From Corynebacterium curieae (lineage in GTDB: Bacteria; Actinomycetota; Actinomycetes; Mycobacteriales; Mycobacteriaceae): DNA of 64,000 nt. Position numbers and translations under genes: made by a program. Positions 18,471-26,965 of the stretch are shown here, piece after piece. Each line of letters begins with the position of its first letter. Within the stretch, counting starts at the first letter, position 1. The notes under the pieces are model-generated. The model ran no database searches. It saw nothing but the letters and a program-made list of their open reading frames with translations, and was not told the DNA's origin. The stretch is from contig NZ_JAKMUU010000001.1 in assembly GCF_027570035.1 (NCBI RefSeq), forward strand, positions 248,001 to 312,000. Direction: 5' to 3'.

Positions 18471-19556
18471 CTAGGCGGGGCTATCAACTCCGATCCCCGC
18501 TGCTTCGCGCGCTAGCTCGCACCCGTGGCACAGCCTGGTAATCAACCGCTTTCCCATACCGCTGCGATATCCCTGTGCGATGAGGCGCCCCAAATTATGG
18601 CGGGGCGCCTCTTCTACTACCACGGACAGAGCTGGTCCGGCATAAATTCCAAATTCTTGGGATACCTGAGTAGCCGCATACAAGGCCAAAGCGTTGTAAC
18701 GGATTGTCCCGTGGAATGTACGCGCCACCGCTAGCAAGAGCGCACCGGCTTCTTGCGGCACCGCCAGGAGGTCTTTGATGACGAGGTCACGAGTCCACGT
18801 TGTAGACATCCACATAGCTGCTACGCAAAGCAACTCTTCATTTTCAAGCGCCTCCTCTAACGAGTCGACCTCGCTGAGCACATAGTGGACGTCATTGATA
18901 AGGTGCTCGACCACTTCCACTGGGTCTGTAGTCCCGTAGCCCTCCCCGGCGCGCATCTGCTGGGCCAGTTCTTCGGCACAACGCTCCATGGCACTGATTT
19001 CTTCCTCGGCAAAATACGGATTCGGGGCCTTGAAGCGCTGGACTAAGTCACTGCGGGTAAGTTCTGGAAGAAGGCCATTGTCCACGCATGCTCGCATAGA
19101 GTGACTGGTAGAAATCGCAGGGATGGTTCCTTCCATCCAGTCTTGTAGCGGACCCTCACCGGATTCTGTGGCATGACCAAAGATAAGGTCATAAGCGGTA
19201 TCTGTGGATAGTTCTTCGGCAAGCCAGCAGGCATCGATGCCTAAGCCAGAACGGTCTTCAAATCGGTAGAGCGAGTACAGAATTTCCCAGAGTTCCGCTT
19301 CGCGGCGTTGAGAAAGTACGAAACAGAAAATGATTTCAGGATCGCCGCAGTGAAATGCATCCATCACCTCCTGCAGGGCGCCAGGCACATCGCCCAAGTT
19401 GAGGCGAGCTACAGGCCCAATGCTGTATCCACGTGGGCTGGGTTGGATGGAGATAAGGATTGCTGATTCGGCGGGAAAGAATCCAAGGATTCCAGGGATA
19501 TTGGCAAGGATATCGCCAGGCGTACGGATGGGCTGAGTTGGTGTTGTGATGTTCAT
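18471..19556 (-). CDS. DUF4192 protein
   Basis: This 361-residue cytoplasmic protein starts MNITTPTQPIRTPGDILANIPGILGFFPAESAILI, the typical opening of actinobacterial DUF4192 proteins, whose function is unknown to me. The rest alternates acidic helices with no catalytic motif I recognise. The ATG at 19556 was chosen because the upstream frame reads through the intergenic region and is low in coding quality. It converges on galE with a 10-bp gap and no visible terminator. Confidence 0.75.
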   Translation of the reverse strand: MNITTPTQPIRTPGDILANIPGILGFFPAESAILISIQPSPRGYSIGPVARLNLGDVPGALQEVMDAFHCGDPEIIFCFVLSQRREAELWEILYSLYRFEDRSGLGIDACWLAEELSTDTAYDLIFGHATESGEGPLQDWMEGTIPAISTSHSMRACVDNGLLPELTRSDLVQRFKAPNPYFAEEEISAMERCAEELAQQMRAGEGYGTTDPVEVVEHLINDVHYVLSEVDSLEEALENEELLCVAAMWMSTTWTRDLVIKDLLAVPQEAGALLLAVARTFHGTIRYNALALYAATQVSQEFGIYAGPALSVVVEEAPRHNLGRLIAQGYRSGMGKRLITRLCHGCELAREAAGIGVDSPA

Positions 19557-19619
19557 GGCCCCACCTTCGGCTACGAGTGCAAGCTTGTATAGGCCAGTTC
19601 TCTCTAACCCGTGGCAATC

Positions 19620-19666
19620 TGTGGATAGGTGGGGTGAAGGGGACGTCGCCAAGCAAATTGTCCACA
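19620..19666. promoter_or_regulatory. Two DnaA-box-like sites flanking the 16-base motif
   Basis: TGTGGATAG (19620-19628) and TTGTCCACA (19658-19666) are inverted DnaA-box-like sites. The latter equals the box favoured in high-GC actinobacteria as I remember it. Between them, at 19639-19654, lies GGGGACGTCGCCAAGC, a variant of a motif found in other intergenic gaps of the window. The gap 19557-19797 separates the divergent DUF4192 and PAC2 genes and holds no other gene. Confidence 0.45.
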
Positions 19667-19797
19667 CCCCGCCTGGGTTTGCGCTGGCATTGCCCGGCGG
19701 TTTGAGGCACAATTGTATATTTAACCTCGCAGTGCGTGGGAATAGTAGGCATGCGCGCGGCGTTGGAGAAGGTAAGAAAGCAAGGAGGTAACACAAC

Positions 19798-20862
19798 ATG
19801 CACGAAGAAGATCGCCGCATGTATGAGTTGGAGTATCCAGCTCCGGTGATTCGGGATGATTCCGGTGATGGAAAAGGCCCCACCATGATTGTTGCCATGC
19901 ACGGTTATGCAGACGCCGGCCAAGCCATCGAGGCCAGCGCGGACCATTTGAAGGCCGCGTTGGAGGGCCGTCAGCTGGCGTCTTTTAACTCTGATGAGCT
20001 GATTGATTACCGCTCACGCCGCCCGGCTGTCACGATTGATAAGGATCGCGCACTCGAAATCGAGTCCATGGATCTAGGAATAAAGGTATTGCGCGATAAT
20101 TCCGGCAAGACCTTCCTGCTGTTGTCTGGCCCGGAGCCGGATATGCGTTGGGACGCATTTACCACAGCCGTAGTCAAGCTGGTGGAAAAGTTCAATATCG
20201 AAGACACCATCATGCTCTATGCCGCACCTATGCCGGTTCCGCACACCCGGCCCACGGTGGTAACGGCGCACGGCACGTCCTCCCGCCTAACCGAGCACAT
20301 GCTATCGATGGATTCGACCATGATGGTTCCTGGTTCTGCCGCGCTGTATCTAGAAAAGGCCTTGGCGGATAAGCACCGGACCGTGGCTGGATATACCGTT
20401 CATGTGCCACACTACTTGGCAGCTTCACCCTATCCGCAGGCTACGTTCCAATTGCTCGACTCAGTAGCAAGGGCAGCACGCCTCAATATTCCTTTGGGCA
20501 GCATTGAAGCGGATATCTCCCGAGTAGAAAACCAGCTAGAAGAACAAGTTGGTGGTTCGGAAGAAATCGAAGGTGTAGTACAGCAACTCGAGCAGCAGTA
20601 TGACGCCTACATGGAGCGCTACCGTAAAGAGCATCCACAGGCCATCATGCCCGGTGAGGAGCCCGTGCCCACAGGTGAGGAAATCAGTGAGGAATTCCAA
20701 GCTTTCTTGGCATCTTTGGATGAAGAAGAAAGCCAGCAGATTATCCACACCGAAATTGATGACCGGGAGGATGGCATCGAAGATGAGGGCTCACAGGCCG
20801 ATGGCGGCGAGGATGGCCCTGGCCCCGCGCAGGATGACGGTGACTTAGGTGATGATATCTAA
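19798..20862 (+). CDS. PAC2 family protein (Rv2714-like)
   Basis: This 354-residue protein has a PAC2 domain in residues 10-270 (VIRDDSGDGKGPTMIVAMHGYADAG and SGPEPDMRWDAF). PAC2 is the fold of eukaryotic proteasome assembly chaperones, also found in actinobacteria as trimeric proteins of unknown function. Residues 265-290 look like a coiled coil (VQQLEQQYDAYMERYRKE). The last 45 residues are strongly acidic and probably disordered. The ATG follows a strong AAGGAGGT. The next gene, a helicase, starts 34 bases after its stop. Confidence 0.85.
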   Translation: MHEEDRRMYELEYPAPVIRDDSGDGKGPTMIVAMHGYADAGQAIEASADHLKAALEGRQLASFNSDELIDYRSRRPAVTIDKDRALEIESMDLGIKVLRDNSGKTFLLLSGPEPDMRWDAFTTAVVKLVEKFNIEDTIMLYAAPMPVPHTRPTVVTAHGTSSRLTEHMLSMDSTMMVPGSAALYLEKALADKHRTVAGYTVHVPHYLAASPYPQATFQLLDSVARAARLNIPLGSIEADISRVENQLEEQVGGSEEIEGVVQQLEQQYDAYMERYRKEHPQAIMPGEEPVPTGEEISEEFQAFLASLDEEESQQIIHTEIDDREDGIEDEGSQADGGEDGPGPAQDDGDLGDDI

Positions 20863-20896
20863 CTAACCCGCCCCCATCGCCGCTAAGGTGGTGGGG

Positions 20897-23440
20897 GTGA
20901 AATTATCTCAGCTGCTGCCAGATTTGACGGAAGTACCCAAGTCCCTCGTAGACGAGGCGATCTGGGATACCTTTACCTCGTGGACCACCAGCCAGGGTAT
21001 TAATTTGTACCCGGCTCAGGAGGAAGCTTCGCTCGGCATTTTGTCCGGCGATAACGTCATCCTCGCTACTCCTACTGGCTCCGGTAAGTCCATGGTGGCT
21101 AATGCTGCACACTTCATTGCCTTGGCTCGCGGCCAACGCAGCTTTTATACCGCACCAATTAAGGCATTGGTGAGCGAGAAATTCTTTGCCCTCTGCGATA
21201 TTTTCGGTGCAGAAAATGTGGGCATGATGACTGGCGACGCCACCGTTAACGGCAATGCCCCCATCATCGCCGCCACCGCCGAGATTGTGGCCAATATTGC
21301 GCTTCGCGATGGCGCCGAGGCCAATATCGACCAGGTAGTGATGGACGAGTTCCACTACTACTCCGAGCCGGACCGCGGCTGGGCCTGGCAGGTGCCGCTG
21401 CTGGAGTTGCCCAAGGCGCAGTTCCTGCTCATGTCCGCCACCTTGGGTGATACGACTTGGCTGGAGGAAGACCTCACCCGTCGCACCGGTCGTGCCACTG
21501 ACCTCGTCGCCGGCACCACGCGGCCCGTACCGCTGGACTTTTCCTATGTCTTTAGCGCGGTGCACGAGACCATCGAGGAACTCCTGACCGATAAAAAGGC
21601 CCCCATTTACGTGGTGCATTTCTCGCAGCGTGAAGCAGCCGAGCGCGCCCAAGCGCTCACCTCCCTTTCGGGGATCATCACTAAGGACGAAAAGGAAGCC
21701 ATTGCCCAGGAAATCGGTGGTTTCCGCTTTACCACCGCCTTTGGCAAGGATCTATCCAAGCTGCTGCGCAAGGGCATCGGCATCCACCACGCGGGCATGC
21801 TGCCCAAATACCGCCGTCTAGTAGAGCGCCTGGCACAAAAGGGCCTGCTTAAGATCATTTGCGGCACCGATACCCTGGGTGTGGGCATTAACGTGCCCAT
21901 CCGCACTGTGCTGATGACTGGGCTTGCCAAGTTCGATGGCCAACGCCAGCGCATTCTTAAATCGCGCGAATTCCACCAGATTGCTGGGCGTGCCGGCCGC
22001 GCCGGTTATGACACCGAAGGCACTGTGGTGGTCGAGGCCCCCGAGCACGAAATCGAAAACGCCAAGGAACGCCGCCGCATCGGCGACGACCCCAAACGCT
22101 TGAAAAAGCTGAAGAAAAAGTCCGCTCGTGAGGGTGAGGTTTCGTGGTCCGAAAAGACCTTCGCGCGACTTACTGAGGCGGAACCAGAACAACTGACCTC
22201 TCAGTTCCGCGTATCTAACTCCATGCTTCTTAACGTTTTGGCGCGCCATGGCAATGGCTACGAGCACATGCGCCACCTACTGCGAGACAATCACGATAAT
22301 CGCAGCAAACAGAATAAGGACATTCTCACCGCTATCGATCTCTTCCGCGGGCTAGTGGATTCCGGCGTGGTACAAAAATCCACCAAGGGTGTGGATATTT
22401 ACGGCCGTCCCTACCATTTGGTGCGGGAGTTGCCGCGTGACTTTGCACTCAACCAGCCACTGGGTCCTTTCGCCCTAGCCGCGCTCTCGCTGCTGGATCC
22501 GGAAGCGGAGACCTATAATCTGGACGTCATTTCCGTGTTCGAGGCTATCCTGGATGACCCGCGCCAAGTGCTCATCGCCCAGCAGAAGCAGCGCCGCGGC
22601 GAAGAGATTGCCGCGCTGAAGGCGGACGGAGTGGACTACACCGACCGCATGAATATCGTGGAGGACATCACCTGGCCAAAGCCACTCGAGGAGCTTTTGG
22701 ACCAAGCCTACGATACCTTCGCTGAAACCAATGCGTGGGTCAAGGAATTCGAGCTGCGTCCCAAGTCCGTGGTGCGCGACATGCTTGAGAACGCCATGAC
22801 CTTCTCGGATTTGGTCGCAACGTACGGCTTGGCCCGCTCCGAGGGCGTGATTTTGCGCTACCTGACCGACGCCTGGCGCACCCTTAAGCAATCCATTCCC
22901 GATGAGTACAACACTCCGGAGCTAGAGGACATCGTAATTTGGCTAGGAGAGCTTATCCGCCAGGTGGACTCCTCGCTTGTCGACGAATGGGCGCAGATGG
23001 CCGGCGAAGACTCCCCCATCGACCAAGATACGGTGGACCGCGAGCTGGCCTTTGGCGTGGAGGACCCCACCGCGCTCACGGCCAATCGCCGCGCCTTTAC
23101 CATCATGGTGCGAAATTACATGTTCCGCTTGGTGCAACTCTTCGCATTGGAAAAGGAAGACCGTTTGGCGGAGTTGCTCGATTACCTTGACGAGGTGCCG
23201 GACTTCGGCGCTATCCTCGATGACTACTTCGATGAATATGATGACATCGATTCCGGCCCCGAGGCCCGCGGACCGGAGTTCTTCCGCTTGGGCGATACTG
23301 ACTCGCGTGCGTGGTCCGTACGCCAGATCATCAAGGACCCCGCCGGCGACCATGCTTACCAGTTCGTCGCTACGATAGACCTCGATGCCTCCGATGATGC
23401 CGGCGAAGTCCGTCTAGCAGACCTGCGCGTGGAGTACTAG
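20897..23440 (+). CDS. Ski2/Mtr4-like RNA helicase
   Basis: This 847-residue superfamily 2 helicase probably unwinds structured RNA during turnover. The motifs are ATPTGSGKSMVANAAH (Walker A, near residue 55), DEFHYYSEPDRGWAW (DExH), LMSATLGDT (motif III) and QIAGRAGRAGYDTEG (motif VI). The long C-terminal region resembles the ratchet/DSH part of Ski2-type enzymes such as mycobacterial HelY. Three GTG codons at 20888, 20891 and 20897 are possible starts. I prefer 20897 (MKLSQLLPDL), 8 bases after AAGG. It probably shares a transcript with the PAC2 gene. Confidence 0.88.
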   Translation: MKLSQLLPDLTEVPKSLVDEAIWDTFTSWTTSQGINLYPAQEEASLGILSGDNVILATPTGSGKSMVANAAHFIALARGQRSFYTAPIKALVSEKFFALCDIFGAENVGMMTGDATVNGNAPIIAATAEIVANIALRDGAEANIDQVVMDEFHYYSEPDRGWAWQVPLLELPKAQFLLMSATLGDTTWLEEDLTRRTGRATDLVAGTTRPVPLDFSYVFSAVHETIEELLTDKKAPIYVVHFSQREAAERAQALTSLSGIITKDEKEAIAQEIGGFRFTTAFGKDLSKLLRKGIGIHHAGMLPKYRRLVERLAQKGLLKIICGTDTLGVGINVPIRTVLMTGLAKFDGQRQRILKSREFHQIAGRAGRAGYDTEGTVVVEAPEHEIENAKERRRIGDDPKRLKKLKKKSAREGEVSWSEKTFARLTEAEPEQLTSQFRVSNSMLLNVLARHGNGYEHMRHLLRDNHDNRSKQNKDILTAIDLFRGLVDSGVVQKSTKGVDIYGRPYHLVRELPRDFALNQPLGPFALAALSLLDPEAETYNLDVISVFEAILDDPRQVLIAQQKQRRGEEIAALKADGVDYTDRMNIVEDITWPKPLEELLDQAYDTFAETNAWVKEFELRPKSVVRDMLENAMTFSDLVATYGLARSEGVILRYLTDAWRTLKQSIPDEYNTPELEDIVIWLGELIRQVDSSLVDEWAQMAGEDSPIDQDTVDRELAFGVEDPTALTANRRAFTIMVRNYMFRLVQLFALEKEDRLAELLDYLDEVPDFGAILDDYFDEYDDIDSGPEARGPEFFRLGDTDSRAWSVRQIIKDPAGDHAYQFVATIDLDASDDAGEVRLADLRVEY

Positions 23441-23456
23441 CCAGCCAAAACGACAA

Positions 23457-23513
23457 AGCCGCCCTGGCTGCCACGCCCCGAGGAAGGGGACGTCGGCAAG
23501 CGCAAGGGCGGCT
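23457..23513. terminator. Bidirectional branched terminator between the helicase and ahpD
   Basis: AGCCGCCCT at 23457-23465 pairs perfectly with AGGGCGGCT at 23505-23513. The loop contains a second hairpin built on CCCC/GGGG, and a 16-base motif GGGGACGTCGGCAAGC at 23486-23501 that recurs elsewhere in the window. It lies between two convergent genes. Confidence 0.7.
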
Positions 23514-23525
23514 ATAGGCCGGTTT

Positions 23526-24050
23526 TTAGCGGGCGGCCTCAATCTGGACGGCCTGTGCCACAGCCTGGACAACGGCCGCAACCTTGACGGCCTCCCAGAC
23601 CTGCTCCTTGCTCAGGCCGGCCTCGTTGAGCTCGTGGGCGTGGGCACCCAGGCAGTGCTCGCAGCCATTGATGGCGGAAACTGCGGTATTCCACAGCTCA
23701 AAGTTGGCCTTTTCTACGCCTGGCTTGGAGATGATGTTCATGCGCAGGCCGAACTTAACCTGTGCGTAGTCATCGCCCAACCAACCCTTTGCGCGGTAGG
23801 CAACGTTGTTCATAGCCATAACGGTAGCTGCGCCGTAGGCTGCCTCGATGGCCTCCTCGGAGAGGTGCTCCTTTGCTTCTTCAGCGATTTCAGACAGCAC
23901 GGTGTCATTGCGGGTTGCGGCAGCCGATGCCAGCAGGCAGCCCCAGAGCTGCTCCTCATTGAGGTCCTTGGAGCGGGTCAGAGCGCCCAGGTTGAGCTTC
24001 TGGTCCTTGGCGTACTCCGGCAGGGAGGACTTCAGATTATCAATAGACAT
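23526..24050 (-). CDS. ahpD: Alkyl hydroperoxide reductase D (AhpD)
   Basis: This 174-residue protein reduces oxidised AhpC and passes electrons from lipoyl carriers. The catalytic pair is visible as Cys130-Glu-His-Cys133, followed by His137. Length matches mycobacterial AhpD. It is encoded downstream of ahpC on the same strand, with a hairpin in the 97-base gap. The start follows AAGGAG. Confidence 0.95.
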   Translation of the reverse strand: MSIDNLKSSLPEYAKDQKLNLGALTRSKDLNEEQLWGCLLASAAATRNDTVLSEIAEEAKEHLSEEAIEAAYGAATVMAMNNVAYRAKGWLGDDYAQVKFGLRMNIISKPGVEKANFELWNTAVSAINGCEHCLGAHAHELNEAGLSKEQVWEAVKVAAVVQAVAQAVQIEAAR

Positions 24051-24106
24051 AACTTTTCTCCTTTGCGGTTTTGATAGGAATTTTCTGCACTGGATTTAAA
24101 AGGAAA

Positions 24107-24125
24107 CCCCGCCACGAAAGCGGGG
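24107..24125 (-). terminator. Hairpin between ahpC and ahpD
   Basis: CCCCGC (24107-24112) pairs with GCGGGG (24120-24125). On the minus strand the hairpin is followed by TTTCCTTTT. It may terminate part of the ahpC transcripts and so lower ahpD expression. Confidence 0.6.
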
Positions 24126-24147
24126 CAAACCTGCATCTCAGTGAGAT

Positions 24148-24741
24148 TTAGAGTGCGGACTGAACGACGTCCAGCTTGTTGATGTTCTTGGTGGGGTCGT
24201 TCTTCTCCCAGTTACAAGCGCAGACCTCTTCGGACTGCAGGGCGTCGAGCACGCGCAGCACCTCGTCTACGTTACGGCCAACAGCATCCGGGGTAACGGA
24301 GACGAACTGGATAACGCCATCTGGGTCAATGATGAAGGTAGCGCGGTCAGCAACGCCATCAGCGTTTTCTACACCCAGTGCGCGGATGAGGTCGTGGCGC
24401 ACGTCGGAGAACATTGGGAAAGGAACTTCCTTCAGATCCGGGTGGGTTGCGCGCCAGTTGAAGTGAGCGAACTCGTTATCGGTGGAGCCGCCGAGAATCT
24501 GGGTATCGCGGTCCTGGAATTCCTCGTCCAGCTTGCCAAAGGCAGCGATCTCGGTCGGGCAGACGAAGGTGAAGTCCTTCGGGTAGAAGAAGACGACCTT
24601 CCACTTGCCCTCGTACTTGTCTAGGGACACCTGCTCGAAGTAGTCCTCCGGCTGGTTAGCGTTGACGTCGTGCAGGTCACCACCGGTCAGGGCGGTGAGG
24701 TTGAACTCTGGGAACTTCTCGCCGACGGTCAAAATAGGCAT
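24148..24741 (-). CDS. ahpC: Alkyl hydroperoxide reductase C (peroxiredoxin)
   Basis: This 197-residue 2-Cys peroxiredoxin reduces hydrogen peroxide and organic peroxides. The peroxidatic Cys61 is in DFTFVCPTEIAAFG. Resolving cysteines are in EEVCACNW near the C-terminus, the three-cysteine pattern of the mycobacterial type. The ATG at 24741 (MPILTVGEKFPEF) follows AAAGGAG. It is divergent from oxyR and first in the ahpC-ahpD unit. Confidence 0.96.
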   Translation of the reverse strand: MPILTVGEKFPEFNLTALTGGDLHDVNANQPEDYFEQVSLDKYEGKWKVVFFYPKDFTFVCPTEIAAFGKLDEEFQDRDTQILGGSTDNEFAHFNWRATHPDLKEVPFPMFSDVRHDLIRALGVENADGVADRATFIIDPDGVIQFVSVTPDAVGRNVDEVLRVLDALQSEEVCACNWEKNDPTKNINKLDVVQSAL

Positions 24742-24864
24742 AGTCTTCAACTCCTTTATCAAAGGCTTTTCCTCTAAGTTTCCTGCCGCTTGCCGTACAA
24801 GCAGCGGGGCCGGACCGCATCCGGCCCAACACGATCAGTTATACCATCTTTTCCGCTCGCGTCA

Positions 24865-24878
24865 ATAGCAAATCCTAT
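24865..24878. promoter_or_regulatory. Candidate OxyR operator
   Basis: ATAG at 24865-24868 and CTAT at 24875-24878 form a dyad with a 6-base spacer. It resembles one half of the ATAG-N7-CTAT pattern of OxyR boxes but is one base shorter. It lies in the 160-bp divergent region between ahpC and oxyR, 24 bases upstream of the oxyR start, where autoregulation would be expected. Confidence 0.4.
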
Positions 24879-24901
24879 AGGTAAGTGTTAGAGTAATAGG
24901 C

Positions 24902-25846
24902 ATGCATAATAAAGAGTATCGCCCTACACTTGCTCAGCTGCGTACCTTCGTCACCGTTGCGGAAAACAAGCACTTTGGTACCGCGGCCGCCAAACTCGAC
25001 ATTTCCCAGCCCTCCCTCTCCCAGGGCCTCGTTGCCCTCGAACAGGGATTGGGCTTGCAGCTTATCGAGCGCTCCACCCGCAAGGTCATCGTCACCTCGG
25101 CCGGTGAGACCCTCCTCCCCTACGCCAAGGCAACACTTGAAGCAGCCGATACCTTCCTCGCCCACGCTCGCGGCGCCAACGGCACCCTTGCCGGCCCACT
25201 GACCATCGGCGTTATCCCCACCATCGCCCCCTACATCCTTCCCGATTTGCTCTCCATGCTTGCGGAGGCTTACCCGGATCTCGAGCCACGCTTCGTCGAG
25301 GAGCAAACCCAGCACCTCATTACCCGCCTGCGCAACGGTAACTTGGACCTTGCCATCATGGCCCTTCCTTCCGAGGCCACCGGCATGATCGATAGCCCGC
25401 TCTACACGGAGAAGTTCTCTATTGTTTGCCCGCCCAATCACCCCATCGCCGGCCGCGAGGATGTCGAGCTTGCGGAGCTTAAGGACCTAGATTTGCTGCT
25501 GCTTGACGACGGCCACTGCTTGCGCGATCAGGTCGTAGATCTCTGCCGCCACGCCAATATCAACCCTGCCGAGGCCACCAATTCCGTCACCCGTGCTTCC
25601 TCCCTGACCACCATCATGCAGCTGGTCATGGGCGGGCTGGGCTGCACCCTCGTCCCAGAATCCGCCCTGGCAACCGAATGCCACGGCAAGGATGTAGCCG
25701 TAGCCCACTTCGCCCCCGACGTCACAGCCGAGCGCGAGGTCGGCCTCGTCTTCCGCTCCTCCGCTGCCCGCAGCGAAGAATTCCGCGAATTCGGCACACT
25801 CATTACCTCCGCCTACAACAAGGCGATAGAGCGCTCCCAGCAGTAG
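24902..25846 (+). CDS. oxyR: Peroxide-sensing LysR-type regulator OxyR
   Basis: This 314-residue LysR protein has an N-terminal winged helix (FGTAAAKLDISQPSLSQGLVALEQGLG) and a regulatory domain. The H2O2-sensing cysteines Cys206 (DDGHCLRD) and Cys215 (VDLCRHANI) are at the positions described for C. glutamicum OxyR. In corynebacteria it controls catalase, dps and iron-handling genes. Here it also sits opposite ahpC, which suggests control of that pair. The ATG at 24902 has no strong ribosome binding site. Confidence 0.94.
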   Translation: MHNKEYRPTLAQLRTFVTVAENKHFGTAAAKLDISQPSLSQGLVALEQGLGLQLIERSTRKVIVTSAGETLLPYAKATLEAADTFLAHARGANGTLAGPLTIGVIPTIAPYILPDLLSMLAEAYPDLEPRFVEEQTQHLITRLRNGNLDLAIMALPSEATGMIDSPLYTEKFSIVCPPNHPIAGREDVELAELKDLDLLLLDDGHCLRDQVVDLCRHANINPAEATNSVTRASSLTTIMQLVMGGLGCTLVPESALATECHGKDVAVAHFAPDVTAEREVGLVFRSSAARSEEFREFGTLITSAYNKAIERSQQ

Positions 25847-25902
25847 CCGCAATCGGCAGTGCACACTGCCGCTAGTTGCCACTGGGCGTCGCCAAGCACG
25901 CC

Positions 25903-25938
25903 AAAGGCCACCGTCCCGAGCGGGAAACGGTGGCCTTT
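25903..25938. terminator. Bidirectional terminator between oxyR and the membrane protein
   Basis: AAAGGCCACCGT at 25903-25914 pairs perfectly with ACGGTGGCCTTT at 25927-25938, giving an A-tract before and a T-tract after the stem. It serves both convergent genes. Confidence 0.85.
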
Positions 25939-25950
25939 ACCTATCTGGTG

Positions 25951-26859
25951 CTATACCTGCGGGAGGGTGTTGCGACCCGCGCACTGGCGGAACATGTGCG
26001 CTTGCGCCAATACTGTGACCGGATAAGCCACGATGAGGCCGATACCCAAAATCAAGCAACCGGCGATGATGATGAAAAAGTTCAAAACTGCCAGTAGCAA
26101 CATTTGACCGTAGTTATTCTTACCTGCTTGAAAGCCCTTCTTCACGGCGTCACCAACGCTATCGCCATCGGCCGCGAACCATTGCATCAGCGAGAAGAAT
26201 GGTTGGATAAAGAAGCTAATGAGCAAAAGCACGCCCATGATGCCCATGACGCTTAATACTGCCGCAGCTGCTTCGTCCTCCGTCATATTCTCGGCGTCGT
26301 TCAGCAACCCATAGACAGTTCCACCTACTGCAGCGAATCCAATGAGGCTCGCCACGGCCCCGATGACGAGCATGATGACCAGCGGCTGCCACCAACGCAC
26401 GTTCTTAAACAGGTAGCCCCAACCAGTACGAGTGTCATCAATCTGGAAAAGCGCTAGGCGCATAATTACCACCGTCAATACAAGACTTAGGACAGTGGAA
26501 ATGAGCTGAGAAACCGAAGAACCCGCGGTTGGCTCCTCCGAACCGGAGTAGTTCGCGGCATTAATGCCGCCAGCAATGGCTACAAAAACGATGCTTAGAA
26601 CAAAAAGCGCTAAGGCTCCTAGGATCCACAGCTTCCAATTGCCAAAGACAGTCCTAAAAGCCCAAGAAACAGCATCTACTGCGGAGACCTTACCGGTAAA
26701 CGGCCGCTGGCCTGCTTGGTAGCCTACATAGCCTTGGGTGTTTTCTTCATGGCTGCCGCCATAAGACGGAAGCTGACCGTAGTTTGGTCGGTCCTCGGGG
26801 TGATCGGTCGGTTCGTAGCGCGGAAAATCATCATTTCCACCCGAATACGGGTTCGTCAT
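25951..26859 (-). CDS. Multi-pass membrane protein of unknown function
   Basis: This 302-residue protein has a Pro/Tyr/Gly-rich polar N-terminus (about 55 residues, beginning MTNPYSGGNDDFPRYEP). About six hydrophobic helices follow, starting at LWILGALALFVLSIVFVAIAGG. No catalytic motif is visible. Similar proteins with a disordered Tyr/Gly-rich head are common in corynebacteria, and I do not know a function. The ATG follows AAGGAGG at a rather long spacing. It is divergent from hrpA. Confidence 0.65.
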   Translation of the reverse strand: MTNPYSGGNDDFPRYEPTDHPEDRPNYGQLPSYGGSHEENTQGYVGYQAGQRPFTGKVSAVDAVSWAFRTVFGNWKLWILGALALFVLSIVFVAIAGGINAANYSGSEEPTAGSSVSQLISTVLSLVLTVVIMRLALFQIDDTRTGWGYLFKNVRWWQPLVIMLVIGAVASLIGFAAVGGTVYGLLNDAENMTEDEAAAAVLSVMGIMGVLLLISFFIQPFFSLMQWFAADGDSVGDAVKKGFQAGKNNYGQMLLLAVLNFFIIIAGCLILGIGLIVAYPVTVLAQAHMFRQCAGRNTLPQV

Positions 26860-26965
26860 AACCGGGGTTCCTCCTTAAGGAATGCGAATCAGTGCATGGA
26901 TAAGTATTTTCACTTTAACAACTTTTTCCTCATTTCTGGCGGGCAGGTAAACTCTGTGCCTAGTC

